A stretch of DNA of 59,454 nucleotides from Neptuniibacter sp. UBA6509 (lineage in GTDB: Bacteria > Pseudomonadota > Gammaproteobacteria > Pseudomonadales > Balneatricaceae). The position numbers were made by a program, and so were the translations under genes. The stretch is from contig DJLT01000064.1 of the NCBI GenBank assembly GCA_002435145.1, positions 1 through 59,454 of the forward strand. The letters are read 5' to 3'. Positions 1-10,998 of the stretch are shown here, piece by piece (position 1 is the stretch's first letter; each line of letters starts with the position of its first letter). The notes under the pieces are model-generated. The model was not told the origin of the DNA, searched no databases, and was given only the letters and a program-made list of their open reading frames with translations.

Positions 1-1
1 C

Positions 2-2206
<2,205 letters not shown>

Positions 2207-2229
2207 ACGCGACCTGTTAAGGAGTAATC

Positions 2230-2739
2230 ATGATCAAGCATTGGAAACAATTAACGGGCAATATCGTCATTGTCATGGCTGTATTTAGTCTGTTAAGCGC
2301 CTGCGGTTTTCAGCTTCGAGGTGCACAAGATGTATCTGAAGATAAAAAGCTGGTCACCCTAATTGCAGGAAATGCTGATCAACAACTCCTTAGCAGCTTA
2401 CGCCAGAATATGAAATTTAACGGCATCCGCGAAGTCAGCGGTGCCGATTATCAAATTCGTATTCTTGATTCCCGTTACAAAAGGCGTGCAGCAACTATTA
2501 GCAGCAATGCTGATGTGGATGAGTATGAGATCTCTGTAGAGGTCAAAATACTCATAGCCAACAAACAGGGCCAACCGCTGACGAATGATATTAACATCCA
2601 ACGCGAGCGCATCTACTCCTACGACAAAGATGCCGCTGCGGCAAGTTCGAAGCAGGAAGAGCTGCTGCGTAAAGAGCTGTATAACTCTATCGCGCAAACT
2701 ATTCTTCGACGCTATCTAGCGACTAAGCCTGCACAGTAA
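2230..2739 (+). CDS. lptE: LPS-assembly lipoprotein LptE
   Basis: Outer-membrane lipoprotein that plugs the LptD barrel and helps insert lipopolysaccharide. The 169-residue protein has an N-terminal membrane segment ending in a lipobox (LLSAC, Cys at about residue 25) followed by GFQLRG, typical of LptE/RlpB. A spaced ribosome site (AAGGAG) precedes the ATG. Identification rests on that start and on position between leuS and holA; the rest of the sequence is fast-evolving. It is probably cotranscribed with both neighbours. Confidence 0.93.
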   Translation: MIKHWKQLTGNIVIVMAVFSLLSACGFQLRGAQDVSEDKKLVTLIAGNADQQLLSSLRQNMKFNGIREVSGADYQIRILDSRYKRRAATISSNADVDEYEISVEVKILIANKQGQPLTNDINIQRERIYSYDKDAAAASSKQEELLRKELYNSIAQTILRRYLATKPAQ

Positions 2740-2759
2740 AAGCGGCCAATGAAGCGACA

Positions 2760-3794
2760 ATGAAACTGCGCCCCGAACAACTGAGCTCTCAGTTAAAAAA
2801 AAGTTTATCACCGGTATATTTGATTACCGGAGATGAACCTCTCATCTCTGAAGAGTGCTCAGACCTAGTTCGTATCAATCTACAACAACAGGGCTTTAGC
2901 GAACGCGAAGTCCTTCATGTAGATGCCAAATTCAGCTGGGAATACCTGCTCGAATGCGCCAACGCACTATCTCTATTCGCTGAAAAAAAGATTATTGAAC
3001 TACGCTTAGGTAGTCAGAAGCTAAATAAGAAATCCAGCGAGATCCTACAAAGCTATTTAGCTAACCCTTCCCCCGATAATATTTTATTAATTACCGCTGA
3101 CAAGATAGATGGCAACGCTAAGAAAAGCGCTTGGTTTAAAGCGGTTGATAAAAGCGGTGTCGTTGTAGAAATTTGGCCGGTAGAAGCTGAGCAGCTGCCT
3201 AATTGGATCAGACAGCGCGCAGCCCAAATTGAGCTACAACTTGACGAAGAGGCGATACAGCTACTTTGCGATCGTATTGAAGGCAATTTACTTGCAGCGA
3301 AACAGGAGCTGAGTAAGCTCAGTTTACTTTTCCCTCGCCAAGTCGTAACCGCTGATGATGTAATTGACTCAGTATCTGATAGCTCAAGATACGATATTTA
3401 CGGCCTTACCGACGCTGCGCTTAACGGACAAGCACCCCGCTGCTACAAAATACTCCAAGTTCTTAAACAAGACGGCACCGAACCTCCGATCATTCTGTGG
3501 GCCTTATCCAAAGAACTTCGTACCCTTGCAGCAATACAACAAGCGCAACAAAACGGACAATCATTTGATGCAGTCTGTCAGCGTGAAAGGATATGGGGTA
3601 AAAGAAAGCCCTTAGCCCGAAAAGCCGCTCAACGTCTATCTACCCAACAAATCAATACGGCACTGAAACAGTGTGCGGAGGTTGATAAAACCGTTAAAGG
3701 GATGGCGATTGGAGATGCGTGGCTTTTACTATCTTCTATTGCGCTAACTTTAGCTGGCCAGCCGTTAGATCATCTAAATACAATAACGAGCTAA
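2760..3794 (+). CDS. holA: DNA polymerase III subunit delta
   Basis: The delta subunit of the clamp loader opens the beta sliding clamp. The 344-residue length matches the family. The N-terminal part carries the expected VYLITGDEPLISEE segment, followed by the AAA+-like fold and a C-terminal helical collar domain. It lies 20 bp after lptE in the leuS-lptE-holA operon. No clear intrinsic terminator follows it. The order is conserved in gammaproteobacteria, so confidence is high. Confidence 0.95.
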   Translation: MKLRPEQLSSQLKKSLSPVYLITGDEPLISEECSDLVRINLQQQGFSEREVLHVDAKFSWEYLLECANALSLFAEKKIIELRLGSQKLNKKSSEILQSYLANPSPDNILLITADKIDGNAKKSAWFKAVDKSGVVVEIWPVEAEQLPNWIRQRAAQIELQLDEEAIQLLCDRIEGNLLAAKQELSKLSLLFPRQVVTADDVIDSVSDSSRYDIYGLTDAALNGQAPRCYKILQVLKQDGTEPPIILWALSKELRTLAAIQQAQQNGQSFDAVCQRERIWGKRKPLARKAAQRLSTQQINTALKQCAEVDKTVKGMAIGDAWLLLSSIALTLAGQPLDHLNTITS

Positions 3795-3887
3795 CCGTCT
3801 ATTCAATAGTCGAAATTCAAGCCTCTATCATTTGTGAACACCGAGCACTTAGCTATACTTCTTATATATCAATGAGATAATTGCAAT

Positions 3888-4220
3888 ATGCGATACATAA
3901 AAGTAAGTGCACTCTTTCTATTCTCTGTATTCCTACTGGGTTGTGATAACGAAATACCGCCTGAAAGGATGAAGTCAGGAGAAGACCTATACAATTATTA
4001 CTGTAAAGACTGCCATATGAGAAAAGGCCCTGGCGCCTATATGGAGCATTATGCTGGAAGCAAACCAATGAAGCCCTACAAAATACTTTTGTTGATTAAG
4101 TATGACTTCAAAAAAGGCCAACACAGCATGCCTACTTTTAAACAATTATCTGATAAGCAAGCTGATGCACTGGCCGAGTACATTATAGAACTGCAGAAAG
4201 CCAAAATAGAGAGTCGTTAA
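3888..4220 (+). CDS. small c-type cytochrome lipoprotein
   Basis: A 110-residue secreted protein with an N-terminal hydrophobic stretch and lipobox (LLGC), then one haem-binding CKDCH motif at about residues 43-47. A Met in the QHSMPTF segment near residue 80 could be the distal haem ligand, as in monohaem class I cytochromes c. It is probably a membrane-anchored periplasmic electron carrier. Its redox partner cannot be named: neighbouring genes are replication and lipid functions, with no oxidase or reductase nearby. It sits 94 bp downstream of holA, perhaps with its own promoter. Confidence 0.8.
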   Translation: MRYIKVSALFLFSVFLLGCDNEIPPERMKSGEDLYNYYCKDCHMRKGPGAYMEHYAGSKPMKPYKILLLIKYDFKKGQHSMPTFKQLSDKQADALAEYIIELQKAKIESR

Positions 4221-4255
4221 AACTGACAAATAGCCTAAAACTTTACACTTGGCGG

Positions 4256-4816
4256 TTATAGATACGGCTGATACTGTGCCTGTATCGCTTTTAGATCACT
4301 TTCATAATCACCTGTCGTTTTGAAGCTCCCTAATACGCCGCCCACCTTGTTCTTATAATCAATAAAACCCAACACAATAGGAACATCTGCCCCATGAGCA
4401 ATATGGTAAAAGCCGGATTTCCAGTGAGGCACAACTGATCGAGTCCCTTCAGGCGACATCATGATACGCAGTTCATCAAACTGAGAAAAAGCCTCTACAG
4501 TAGCGCCCACCATATTTGTGGACCGTGAACGGTCAACAGGAATACCTCCCATCCAACGCATCAGCCCACCAAATGGGAATTTAAAAATGGAAGCCTTACC
4601 CATCCAATTAAGCTGAGTATTAAACGCAAAGGCGAGCATTAGACTGAACGGCATATCCCAATTCGTTGTATGAGGCGCAGCAATCATCACGCATTTTTTA
4701 AACTCTTTAGGCACCTCACCTTGGACTTTCCAGCCGAGCAACTTTAGTACCGACAATGATATAAAGCGTAAAATAGGATAGACAACGGGGGTTGAGAACA
4801 TGGTTTTATGCTGCAT
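4256..4816 (-). CDS. PlsC-like 1-acylglycerol-3-phosphate acyltransferase family protein
   Basis: A 186-residue lysophospholipid acyltransferase-type protein. The catalytic HX4D motif is visible as HTTNWD at about residues 49-54, the substrate motif as GGIPVDRS, and the third block as SPEGTRS. The short form resembles small proteins annotated as 1-acyl-sn-glycerol-3-phosphate acyltransferases or phospholipid acyltransferases; the exact acceptor is not deducible. It converges with the cytochrome gene upstream on the map, with 35 bp between stops and no hairpin. Confidence 0.85.
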   Translation of the reverse strand: MQHKTMFSTPVVYPILRFISLSVLKLLGWKVQGEVPKEFKKCVMIAAPHTTNWDMPFSLMLAFAFNTQLNWMGKASIFKFPFGGLMRWMGGIPVDRSRSTNMVGATVEAFSQFDELRIMMSPEGTRSVVPHWKSGFYHIAHGADVPIVLGFIDYKNKVGGVLGSFKTTGDYESDLKAIQAQYQPYL

Positions 4817-4851
4817 AGCGACTCCCCAATACAGATACGCACATATGATAT

Positions 4852-5244
4852 TTAGTTTGACTCAACAGCAATTATTTTAGCTTTACCATCAGCGGTTAGA
4901 TTAAGGTCCAAACTAACTCTATACCAGTCAAATGAGATATCTACCTCACTAGCATCGATTGACACCTGCCATTCTTGATCACCCATCTGCCAATCAACCT
5001 GTGCAGTTTCCCCACGTAACTCTCTTTCCTTAAAACGGAAAGCACAGAATCCTTCAGGGGCCACTTGCTTACAGACTATCTTACTGCGTGTAGACAACAC
5101 CTCGATTTTAACGCTAGTTAAAGTCTGATTAGATAGATTGACAACGTTGACCTGATCAAGCTGAACTGGCCCTCTTAAAGGCTGTGCATTCTGAGCACAG
5201 CCAACTAAAACGAGTAAAGTAAGAGCGATCAGTAATTTAATCAT
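4852..5244 (-). CDS. hypothetical lipoprotein
   Basis: A 130-residue protein of unrecognised family. It begins with a signal peptide and lipobox (LVLVGC, Cys at residue 16) followed by a polar beta-rich region, so it is probably a lipoprotein. Asn/Gln follow the Cys rather than Asp, which would favour the outer membrane under the +2 rule. It lies 35 bp before the acyltransferase and may be in the same transcript. No catalytic motif was seen. Confidence 0.75.
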   Translation of the reverse strand: MIKLLIALTLLVLVGCAQNAQPLRGPVQLDQVNVVNLSNQTLTSVKIEVLSTRSKIVCKQVAPEGFCAFRFKERELRGETAQVDWQMGDQEWQVSIDASEVDISFDWYRVSLDLNLTADGKAKIIAVESN

Positions 5245-5418
5245 AGGATTGGTATCACGAGCGACCTATAAAGAGTTAAAAACAGTTACCTTCCTAAGCT
5301 ACACCTAATACCCAAGCCATTAAAGGAATCCAAGTATCTTTTACTCTTTTCACTACCAAAAAACTGCTAGAAATAGCTCAAGCTTCCGTGACTGACACTC
5401 TATATAAAGCAGTCGGCG

Positions 5419-5856
5419 CTAATCTACGTACTGATGCACGACCTCTGTCGCCCACTTAATATTGTCATGCAAAGGACAGCGCTCACATACCTGATCAAGA
5501 AACACCTGTTTCTCCTGATCATTTAAATCAGCATCAATATGCGCTTCTACTCTTACCTGCTGAAACCCTACACGATCATCCGTTGATTGCCCCATTAACC
5601 CCTTAGGATTAAGGTCAGCTTCAACCTTAATTTCCATCGAGCGCAGATTAATTTTTTGCTGACCTGCAGCAATACGTCCAATACTGCCAATACAACCCGC
5701 TAAGGAAAACAGGAAAAATTCCAATGGAGTAGGACCTTCATCTGTACCGCCACTTGCCCGAGGTTGATCAATGGTGACTTTATGATCGCGAATATCTGCG
5801 CGTATAGCCCAACCTTCATTCATATTAGCGGTAACAGAAATTGTTTTTGTACTCAT
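5419..5856 (-). CDS. OsmC-family protein
   Basis: OsmC/Ohr-type thiol protein, 145 residues from the chosen ATG. The two family cysteines are visible, LAGCIG in the middle and CERCPLHDNI near the C-terminus, so a peroxidase-like redox role is possible; the substrate is unknown. An in-frame start 17 codons upstream exists, but the ATG at 5856 has AAGG seven bases before it and gives the normal family N-terminus (MSTKTISV). It stands alone between the lipoprotein and lipA. Confidence 0.88.
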   Translation of the reverse strand: MSTKTISVTANMNEGWAIRADIRDHKVTIDQPRASGGTDEGPTPLEFFLFSLAGCIGSIGRIAAGQQKINLRSMEIKVEADLNPKGLMGQSTDDRVGFQQVRVEAHIDADLNDQEKQVFLDQVCERCPLHDNIKWATEVVHQYVD

Positions 5857-5933
5857 AATGAACCTTAAAACCATTAAATTAGGCAAATCTAATATATAGA
5901 ATTTCAAAGTTAAACGGTAAGATTAAAAAGCAA

Positions 5934-5963
5934 TAAAAAAGGCCGTTATAAGAACGACCTTTG
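5934..5963 (-). terminator. intrinsic terminator after lipA
   Basis: Read on the minus strand just past the lipA stop, AAAGGTCGTT and AACGGCCTTT form a 10-bp stem with one G-U pair and a 5-base loop, followed by a run of T. It probably ends the long ybeD-lipB-lipA transcript. Confidence 0.8.
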
Positions 5964-5986
5964 TGTAAAACTACTAGGCTAGAAAA

Positions 5987-6970
5987 TTAACCAACCTTCT
6001 CACCTTTAGCTTGTAGATCAGCATGATAAGAAGAACGTACTAATGGACCACAAGCGGCATGGGTAAAACCAAGCTCTTTTGCTATACGTCCAAACTCATC
6101 AAACTCCTCAGGAGTCACAAAACGCTCAACTTTAAGATGATTACCACTCGGCTGTAGATACTGGCCAATAGTCAACATATCAACATCATGGGCACGAAGA
6201 TCCTTCATCACCTCGATGATTTCCTCATTTGTTTCACCAATGCCCACCATCAAACCTGACTTAGTACGTACCTCTGGGTTCTTCGCTTTATATTTTTTCA
6301 ATAAGCGTAAGGACCATTCATAATCAGAGCCGGGACGAACCGCTTTATATAAACGCGGTACCGTCTCCATATTATGATTCAATACATCTGGAGGAGTTTC
6401 GGTCAGAATATCAATCGCGATATCCATGCGCCCACGGAAATCGGGCACCAAAATTTCCATCTCGATCGTAGGTATTTGCTGACGTGTCTCGCGTACACAA
6501 TCTGCGAAATGCTGCGCGCCACCATCACGAAGATCATCACGATCTACGGAAGTCACCACTACATAACGAAGCCCCATATCTGCGATAGCGACCGCCATCT
6601 CATAAGGCTCATTCTTATCAAGCGCATTAGGGCGGCCATGTGCCACATCACAGAATGGACAACGGCGCGTACAAATGTCCCCCATAATCATGAATGTTGC
6701 AGTACCGTGGCTGAAACACTCACCAAGGTTCGGACAGCTAGCTTCTTCACAAACAGAGGATAGCTTGTGCTTTCTCAGTTTATCCTTAATACGTTTAACT
6801 TCTGCACTTGAACCCATTCGAACACGCAACCAATCTGGCTTACGTGGCATATCGCTTTTCTCAGTAGGGATCACCTTAACTGGAATACGATCGACTTTGT
6901 CAGCACCACGTAATTTTACGCCCTGCTGTACACGCTTTTTAGCTGTCGTTTGTTTTTTTTCTTCAGACAT
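5987..6970 (-). CDS. lipA: lipoyl synthase
   Basis: Radical-SAM enzyme that inserts two sulfurs into octanoyl groups on lipoyl domains. The 327-residue protein shows both iron-sulfur cluster motifs: the auxiliary [12 protein letters not shown] and the radical-SAM CTRRCPFC (CX3CX2C). It also has the C-terminal RSSYHA segment that ligates the auxiliary cluster. It lies 6 bp after the lipB stop, with ybeD upstream, as in Escherichia coli, and a terminator follows. Confidence 0.98.
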   Translation of the reverse strand: MSEEKKQTTAKKRVQQGVKLRGADKVDRIPVKVIPTEKSDMPRKPDWLRVRMGSSAEVKRIKDKLRKHKLSSVCEEASCPNLGECFSHGTATFMIMGDICTRRCPFCDVAHGRPNALDKNEPYEMAVAIADMGLRYVVVTSVDRDDLRDGGAQHFADCVRETRQQIPTIEMEILVPDFRGRMDIAIDILTETPPDVLNHNMETVPRLYKAVRPGSDYEWSLRLLKKYKAKNPEVRTKSGLMVGIGETNEEIIEVMKDLRAHDVDMLTIGQYLQPSGNHLKVERFVTPEEFDEFGRIAKELGFTHAACGPLVRSSYHADLQAKGEKVG

Positions 6971-6976
6971 TTAGGC

Positions 6977-7624
6977 TCAATCCAGTGTGTTTAGCCGAGT
7001 AACTTCTGAATACCCGAGCTTGCTTATCAAATTAGTTAGTAAACGCTGGGTAGCGTCGACCTGATCAAGATCATCTACCAGCATTCCTAACTGTGTCATC
7101 GCCATGCCAGCATAACCGCATGGGTTTATTCTTAAAAACGGCTCTAAATCCATCGAAAGATTTAATGCCAGCCCATGAAATGAGCAACCGCGTCGAACCC
7201 TTAAACCCAACGAGGCTATTTTACTATTATCAACATACACACCCGGCGCATCAGGCTTAGCATAAGCATTCACCTGATACTCAGCCAATGTATCAACAAT
7301 AGCGTCTTCCATAATCGTGACGAGTTCACGAACACCCATTTTCTTTCGTTTCAAATTCAACAAAAGATAAATGATTGCTTGCCCAGGCCCGTGGTACGTT
7401 ACCTGTCCACCACGGTCAACCTGAACCACTGGAATGTCTCCAGTGCCTAGCAAGTGCTCAGCTTTTCCAGCTTGGCCTTGAGTAAAAACAGGCTCATGCT
7501 GTAACGACCAAATTTCATCTGCATCAGTCTCGTCACGCTCATTAGTGAACTGCTGCATTTTATGCCATGTAGGCTCGTAGGGCTGTAAATCTAGCTCACG
7601 TACAATCAGCTGAGAAGATGTCAT
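6977..7624 (-). CDS. lipB: octanoyl-[ACP]:protein octanoyltransferase
   Basis: Moves octanoate from acyl carrier protein to lipoyl domains, giving the LipA substrate. The catalytic Cys lies in NPCGYAG and the partner Lys in KIASLGLRV; the conserved [12 protein letters not shown] block is present. The ATG at 7624 shares one base with the ybeD stop (TGATG), so the two are translationally coupled. A TTG one codon upstream is a less likely start. About 215 residues, normal for the family. Confidence 0.97.
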   Translation of the reverse strand: MTSSQLIVRELDLQPYEPTWHKMQQFTNERDETDADEIWSLQHEPVFTQGQAGKAEHLLGTGDIPVVQVDRGGQVTYHGPGQAIIYLLLNLKRKKMGVRELVTIMEDAIVDTLAEYQVNAYAKPDAPGVYVDNSKIASLGLRVRRGCSFHGLALNLSMDLEPFLRINPCGYAGMAMTQLGMLVDDLDQVDATQRLLTNLISKLGYSEVTRLNTLD

Positions 7625-7902
7625 CAAATTACCATTTTTACGCGATCAGAAGCGATCAATGCTTCATGCAGAGCAGAAAGCTGCTCTACACCTTGCGCAG
7701 TAATCGTAAATCTTACTGACTGAAAATTGCCATTGCGACTATCTTGCACTGTCACTGTTGATAGGTCTAAATCAGGCACATGAACTTGAACAGTTTCAAT
7801 AACAAACCCACGAAAGCCTTCGTCATTCCTACCGACAACCTTTATAGGGTAGTTAGGGCAAGGAAATTCAATTTTAGGTGCTTCTTGCTGCTTACCAGTC
7901 AT
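7624..7902 (-). CDS. ybeD: YbeD/DUF493 family protein
   Basis: A 92-residue cytosolic protein of the DUF493 family, recognised by [14 protein letters not shown] at the start, an ACT-like ferredoxin fold pattern, and position directly before lipB. In E. coli ybeD sits in the same place between dacA and lipB. Its biochemical role is not established. It overlaps the start of lipB by one base. Confidence 0.93.
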   Translation of the reverse strand: MTGKQQEAPKIEFPCPNYPIKVVGRNDEGFRGFVIETVQVHVPDLDLSTVTVQDSRNGNFQSVRFTITAQGVEQLSALHEALIASDRVKMVI

Positions 7903-7919
7903 CTTTACTCTACCAATAA

Positions 7920-8774
7920 CTACCGACCCGTCATCAGCTTACGCTGAACGTCGGTAAATAATTCAAACATTTTTTGCCACACAGGGCCCTTCTGACCATT
8001 GCCAATCTGCTGACCATCAATCTCAATAACGGGAACAATACCCCGGGTTGAACTAGAGACCCAAACTTCATCTGCTGACAACAGTCGATCATAATCAATA
8101 TCACTCTCTTGAAACTGTATGCCATGCTTATCCGCTAGCTCAAGAATAAGCTCACGGGTGATACCCCCTAAAATCTCAGAACTCCGCTTAGGGGTATACA
8201 ACACACCACGCTTCACAATAAACAAGTTACAGGCAGAGCCTTCGGTTAGTTTTTCGTCGCGTGAAAACAGTGCCTCTTGCACACCTTCATCTTTCGCTTG
8301 CTGTAAAACCAATATATTAGGCAGTAAGCATGTTGATTTAATATCACATCGATGCCAACGAAGGTCTTCTGTAACGATCGCCTTTAACGACACCACATCA
8401 TCAACACCAGCCTGCCAAATATCTTTTATTTCTGTGCAGCATGCAAAAACTGTGGGCTGTAGAGAATCATCATAAGCATGACTACGCTTACCCGCACTTC
8501 CCCGAGTCACCTGTAGATAAACAGAAAGATTTCCCCCTCCATTTTTACTCACAAGCTGCTCTAATATTCCAACCCAATCCTGATCATTCTGTATGCGTAC
8601 CGCTCTTAAACTGTGATTCAAACGGCCAATATGCTCATCAAGGCGAAAGCCGACTCCCTGATAAAAAGGAATCACTTCATAAACGCTATCACCAAAGAGA
8701 AAACCTCTATCGAAAACAGAGACTTTAGCTTCCTGCTCCGGTAAAAACTCACCGTTAAGATAAACTATATTCAT
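7920..8774 (-). CDS. D-amino acid aminotransferase, class IV PLP enzyme
   Basis: A 284-residue PLP-dependent fold-type IV transaminase. The PLP lysine is likely in RCDIKSTCLLPN, and the protein opens with NIVYLNGEFLPEQEAKVSVFDRGFLFGDS, split here for length, as in D-alanine aminotransferases. It probably makes D-glutamate or D-alanine for peptidoglycan, fitting its place between dacA and ybeD, though a branched-chain or aminodeoxychorismate role cannot be excluded. The ATG at 8774 has AGGTG before it; an 18-codon longer frame runs across a hairpin and is rejected. Confidence 0.9.
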   Translation of the reverse strand: MNIVYLNGEFLPEQEAKVSVFDRGFLFGDSVYEVIPFYQGVGFRLDEHIGRLNHSLRAVRIQNDQDWVGILEQLVSKNGGGNLSVYLQVTRGSAGKRSHAYDDSLQPTVFACCTEIKDIWQAGVDDVVSLKAIVTEDLRWHRCDIKSTCLLPNILVLQQAKDEGVQEALFSRDEKLTEGSACNLFIVKRGVLYTPKRSSEILGGITRELILELADKHGIQFQESDIDYDRLLSADEVWVSSSTRGIVPVIEIDGQQIGNGQKGPVWQKMFELFTDVQRKLMTGR

Positions 8775-8790
8775 ATCACCTAAACGCAAA

Positions 8791-8819
8791 TACCCGCATC
8801 TACTCAGTAAATGCGGGCA
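8791..8819 (-). terminator. weak hairpin between dacA and the aminotransferase gene
   Basis: CCCGCAT (8793-8799) and ATGCGGG (8811-8817) form a 7-bp stem with an 11-base loop. On the minus strand it follows dacA and is trailed by TATTTG, not a full T-run. It could be a weak terminator or attenuator reducing read-through into the transaminase gene. Confidence 0.4.
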
Positions 8820-8871
8820 TCCTTGCAATTATCAAAGGGGCTCCGACTAAAGAGAAGCCATCTTTGACGCA

Positions 8872-10035
8872 TTAACCAATCAAGCTAGTAAAAAAAAGCA
8901 AAATTGCATGCCAAATTCGTTTTAGCAATCCAGCTTCAGGAATCGCATCCATCGAGACTAGAGGGACTTCCGTCACCAACTCACCTTCTAAAGTAACTCG
9001 CACTTTGCCAAGTTCTTGCCCTTTAGCAATCGGTGCAGTAATAACTCGGTCTATATCCATTGTAGCTTGTAATTTATCCGCTTGGCCGCGAGGAATAGTG
9101 ACAGATAATGATTCCGTCACTCCCATACGCAGTTGATCACGCGTACCCGACCACACTTTTGCGGTATTTAAGACCACATCATTTTCATAAAGCTTGTGTG
9201 TACGATAATAACGGAATGCATAAGAGAGTAATTTCTGACTTTCACGGGCACGTGCTTCTTCATCTTTAGTACCCAATACAACTGAAATCAGCCGCATACC
9301 ATCACGTTTAGCTGAAGCGACCAAACAATAGCCTGCGGCATCGGTATAACCTGTTTTCAAGCCATCAACGGTTTTATCACGCCAAAGCAATTTATTACGG
9401 TTTGGCTGACGAATTTTATTGTAGGTAAAGTACTTCTCCGAATACATTCCATAATGTTCAGGGAAATCCTGAATAATCGCTTTTGCTAAAACCGCAAGAT
9501 CAAAAGCAGACGAGATATGACCCTCCCCAGGAAGACCTGTCGCATTCAGAAAGTTGGTATTCTTCATACCAAGTAAACGGGCATGCTGATTCATTAGATC
9601 CGCAAATGCCGCTTCACTGCCTGCGATGTGCTCTGCTGCAGCCACTGATGCATCATTACCCGACTGGATAACGATTCCTTTCATCAGGTCACCTAAGCGC
9701 ACTTGAGTACCCTCACGGATAAACATTCGAGAGCCCTGAGTTCTCCAGGCCTTTTCGCTCACTAGAACTAAATCTTCTTCGCCCACATTCCCTTTGCTTA
9801 GCTCATACTCAAGAATGTAAGCCGTCATCATCTTCGTCAGACTAGCAGGCGCAAAACGAGTGTTCTCATTACGAGCAGCAATCACCTTTCCCGTGTCCGC
9901 ATCGATAACCAGATAAGCTTTAGCGGCAATCTGTGGCTCCGCTGGAATTAAGCTCGTCGCAGCACCGGCACTGAGCACTGAAAATGCAAAAAATAATGTA
10001 CAGAAAAACTTTGAAGCCTTATTAAACATTGTCAT
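8872..10035 (-). CDS. dacA: D-alanyl-D-alanine carboxypeptidase, PBP5/6 family
   Basis: Trims the terminal D-Ala of peptidoglycan pentapeptides. The 387-residue protein has a signal peptide, then the penicillin-binding triad: SLTK (SxxK), SGN and KTG (GLKTGYTDAAG). A PBP5-type C-terminal beta domain follows, then an amphipathic or hydrophobic tail (IWHAILLFFTSLIG) that anchors the protein on the periplasmic face of the inner membrane. An internal ATG two codons in is an equally possible start. Confidence 0.96.
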   Translation of the reverse strand: MTMFNKASKFFCTLFFAFSVLSAGAATSLIPAEPQIAAKAYLVIDADTGKVIAARNENTRFAPASLTKMMTAYILEYELSKGNVGEEDLVLVSEKAWRTQGSRMFIREGTQVRLGDLMKGIVIQSGNDASVAAAEHIAGSEAAFADLMNQHARLLGMKNTNFLNATGLPGEGHISSAFDLAVLAKAIIQDFPEHYGMYSEKYFTYNKIRQPNRNKLLWRDKTVDGLKTGYTDAAGYCLVASAKRDGMRLISVVLGTKDEEARARESQKLLSYAFRYYRTHKLYENDVVLNTAKVWSGTRDQLRMGVTESLSVTIPRGQADKLQATMDIDRVITAPIAKGQELGKVRVTLEGELVTEVPLVSMDAIPEAGLLKRIWHAILLFFTSLIG

Positions 10036-10158
10036 CCAAACTGGTTAAAGAGATCTGCTGACCTGTACACATACCCCTATAAGAGGTAACAAGGTACTGA
10101 CTGATCTCATCGTTATTTAAAGTCCACTTATACGCCGTGAATTACTCTACTTAAGCAA

Positions 10159-10989
10159 TCAAGGGAAGTCTACAATACGTGGGTTAGCATAGCCCATTTG
10201 TTCCACTTGCTGGACTAAACCGGATAAAGAAGTAGTACTCTTTAGCGGTCCGACCTGCACTCTATGTAATTCGTGCCCTTGGCTATTTTTTACAGGGCGA
10301 ATAATGACGGCAAAATCCGTCAGTAAAGGCCGCAGTTGGCTTTCAACATATTCAGCTGCTGAACGTGTAGAATACGCACCTACTTGTAAATACCGCCCAG
10401 TCACCGATGGCTGGACAGCATTTGAAGCTGGCGCCACTACAGCACCTGTCTTTTGCCAAGCACGTGGATCAATCGCTTCAATACGGACATTCGCCGTACC
10501 TTTACTCAGCATATCTAATCTAGAGGCCGCCGCATAAGACAGATCAATCATTCTATCTCCATGGAAAGGTCCACGATCATTTACCCTTACAACAACCTGA
10601 CGGTTATTATCGACATTGGTCACCTTCAAGTAGGTAGGTAAAGGTAAGGATTTGTGAGCAGCGGACATTTTATACATATCATAGACTTCACCATTAGATG
10701 TTTTATGTCCATGAAACTTGCGACCATACCAAGAAGCGGTACCTGTAGCGACATATCCCTGCGCGTTGGGCATCACATAATACTGTTTGCCGAGTACAGT
10801 ATAAGGGCTTTTATTTCCGCCCCTACTTTTAGGTTCAACTCGAGGAACAGCATCTTTTACACGAGACACATCTACAGGCCGTTCCGGCGCTTTATCATGC
10901 TTCATCGAGTAGCGCCCGCTATTACTGCCAGTTGAAGAACACCCGACCAACATAACGATAAATGCAAAAACCAATAGTTTGTTTAACAT
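10159..10989 (-). CDS. rlpA: septal ring lytic transglycosylase RlpA
   Basis: Outer-membrane lipoprotein that cleaves peptidoglycan strands lacking stem peptides in the better studied Pseudomonas enzyme. Signal peptide with lipobox (MLVGC, Cys at 17), a double-psi beta-barrel domain with GTASWYGRKFHG and VNDRGPFHGDRMIDLS, and a C-terminal SPOR domain (about residues 195-276) that binds denuded septal glycan. It lies 9 bp after mltB and was probably transcribed with it. Confidence 0.96.
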   Translation of the reverse strand: MLNKLLVFAFIVMLVGCSSTGSNSGRYSMKHDKAPERPVDVSRVKDAVPRVEPKSRGGNKSPYTVLGKQYYVMPNAQGYVATGTASWYGRKFHGHKTSNGEVYDMYKMSAAHKSLPLPTYLKVTNVDNNRQVVVRVNDRGPFHGDRMIDLSYAAASRLDMLSKGTANVRIEAIDPRAWQKTGAVVAPASNAVQPSVTGRYLQVGAYSTRSAAEYVESQLRPLLTDFAVIIRPVKNSQGHELHRVQVGPLKSTTSLSGLVQQVEQMGYANPRIVDFP

Positions 10990-10998
10990 TATCTACTC

